Source: Sulfurospirillum sp. (GTDB lineage: Bacteria > Campylobacterota > Campylobacteria > Campylobacterales > QNZT01). Taken from it: DNA of 7,122 nucleotides. The translations under genes and the position numbers were made by a program. The stretch is from NCBI GenBank assembly GCA_003978455.1, contig QNZT01000140.1, positions 1 through 7,122 on the forward strand. The letters run 5' to 3'. This document shows, one piece after another, positions 6,117-7,122 of the stretch (positions within the stretch are counted from its first letter, which is position 1; each line of letters opens with the position of its first letter). Below the pieces are notes generated by a model that saw only the letters and a list, made by a program, of their open reading frames with translations, had not been told where the DNA came from and did no database searches.

Positions 6117-7122
6117 GCATCGCTCCTCTCTTCTCTTTTGCATAAATACGTCTCAAAACGGTACGCGCGAAGTAAGCCTCCACGCCTACGATGACCATGT
6201 TGATCGCCGCAAATCCGACAATCGGATGTTCACCGAAAAGCAGACGCACCAGCACGATCACCAGTATCAGTCGTATCGCATTCAGCTTCAGCTCCAGCAT
6301 ATTGAAATTGAATGTCTTGGAGAGCAGACTGAAAAGGCTCATATAGGCAACCAGAATACTCGCATAGATGAGGATAAAAACATACACCGGCGAATCGACC
6401 GAAAGGTAGGCAGGTTTGATCAGATAGACGATACCGGCAAAAAGCGCCGAAACAGCTACGCCGCCAAGCAGCACATACCACCTGTACTGCTTTAGTCTGC
6501 GGATATGCGCCATCACCGCATCCATCTCCGAGACATTGAACTTCGAGAGAAAATAGGAGCGCAGGGAGGAGATGAAAATCATGATCAATCCTCCAAAACT
6601 CATCGCATACCCCAGCTCCGCCAGTGTGGTGGTCATCTTCTCATCTACCATATAGATGATCGCATAACGATTGGTATAGATATAGAGACCGTTGATGATA
6701 TAGGTCAGTGCGGAAAAGAGGATAAATTGCTTCATACGCCTGAGAAACAGATGGCGAAATGCCGGATGTTTCACTTTCTCTTTGCAACTTGCCAGAAATG
6801 AGAAGTTGTACTTCATGTTGAAAAGTATCACCAGTGCAAACGGCACAATAAACAGATCGAGATAGATCAGATCCAGATCGATCGTTTCCGCCCCGAAGAG
6901 GATATAGAGCAGAAAAGCGACCCGCACCCCCAGAATGATAAACGAATGGACGATGATAAACTTCACCCGTTTTTTCGCCAGCAGTGTCGTTTTGTAAAAT
7001 ATCCAGCTCAGCAACGCAAAGATAGAGAGGTAGATATAAAGCTGTGAAATCCCCAGATTGTGCACACCGAAAAAGAGATCGGCATACTTTCCCAGCACCG
7101 TCTGTGAGAGGATAAATAGGAG
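6103..7122 (-). CDS. Wzx/MATE-like polysaccharide flippase (5' end outside the window)
   Basis: This multi-spanning inner-membrane protein resembles polysaccharide-exporter (Wzx/PST) flippases, which move lipid-linked glycan units across the inner membrane. The reading frame is open to the right edge: before the GTG at 7098 it continues with hydrophobic residues (LLFILSQT), so this GTG is probably an internal valine and the N-terminus is missing. The 339 visible residues compare with a usual 400-480. I see about nine or ten hydrophobic segments, including IYLSIFALLSWIF, FIILGVRVAFLLYILFG, FIVPFALVILF, a Tyr-rich YIINGLYIYTNRYAIIYMV and a C-terminal GFAAINMVIVGVEAYF. A basic tail (VLRRIYAKEKRGAMRE) follows. 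The cytosolic loop KEKVKHPAFRHLFLRR before a helix is typical of Wzx proteins. The last 14 nt overlap the glycosyltransferase gene. The family is assigned on topology and context because Wzx proteins lack sharp motifs. Confidence 0.75.
   Translation of the reverse strand, partial: LLFILSQTVLGKYADLFFGVHNLGISQLYIYLSIFALLSWIFYKTTLLAKKRVKFIIVHSFIILGVRVAFLLYILFGAETIDLDLIYLDLFIVPFALVILFNMKYNFSFLASCKEKVKHPAFRHLFLRRMKQFILFSALTYIINGLYIYTNRYAIIYMVDEKMTTTLAELGYAMSFGGLIMIFISSLRSYFLSKFNVSEMDAVMAHIRRLKQYRWYVLLGGVAVSALFAGIVYLIKPAYLSVDSPVYVFILIYASILVAYMSLFSLLSKTFNFNMLELKLNAIRLILVIVLVRLLFGEHPIVGFAAINMVIVGVEAYFARTVLRRIYAKEKRGAMRESA
6123..6129 (-). promoter_or_regulatory. Ribosome binding site for the GTG start of the glycosyltransferase
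   Basis: AGAGGAG on the - strand is 6 nt from the GTG at 6116-6114, which is near-ideal spacing. No comparable site precedes the ATG at 6143. It lies inside the last codons of the flippase gene. Confidence 0.65.

Noticed and set aside
5865..6194. Forward open frame opposite the glycosyltransferase/flippase junction
   Set aside because: It spans two well-supported - strand genes, lacks motifs, and its His/Asp/Ile-rich product is typical of an antisense frame.

Overview
The window looks like part of a chromosome of a Campylobacterota (epsilonproteobacterial) species, probably a free-living Sulfurovum/Sulfurimonas-type organism. The basis is gene order. The series M16 protease tail, dapA, a FabL-type short-chain reductase and pgsA matches what I recall of the Helicobacter pylori HP1012-HP1016 region and, in part, Campylobacter jejuni Cj0805-Cj0807. 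The genus is inference; no rRNA or other marker gene is present.

Region 1 (1-4475, + strand) is a tightly packed housekeeping operon. It holds the last codons of an upstream gene (probably the M16 peptidase), dapA (lysine/meso-diaminopimelate synthesis), a FabL-like enoyl-ACP reductase, pgsA (phosphatidylglycerophosphate synthase), rseP (site-2 protease), a YggS/PLPBP pyridoxal-phosphate protein and a small outer-membrane beta-barrel protein. Every junction is an overlap or a gap of 2-3 nt, so translational coupling is likely along the whole run. The theme is largely envelope supply: a peptidoglycan precursor, fatty acid and phospholipid synthesis, envelope proteolysis and an outer-membrane protein.

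Region 2 (4497-4850, - strand) is a small unrecognised exported protein convergent with the barrel gene. Like the barrel, it ends in a pattern resembling the C-terminal signal of outer-membrane proteins.

Region 3 (4851-5084) is a strongly AT-rich intergenic stretch with a perfect-armed dyad, a 13-bp direct repeat, several -10-like sequences and a possible terminator. It lies upstream of the small gene and downstream of region 4.

Region 4 (5085-7122, - strand) is the end of a surface-polysaccharide operon: a Wzx-like flippase running off the right edge of the window, overlapping by 14 nt a GT4-type glycosyltransferase that probably starts at GTG. The housekeeping operon and the polysaccharide genes therefore point at each other, with the AT-rich stretch and small gene at the border.

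I did not find a CRISPR array, tRNA, rRNA, insertion sequence, toxin-antitoxin pair or recognisable defence system. Most of the window is ordinary. The least explained parts are the small exported gene and the AT-rich border beside it.
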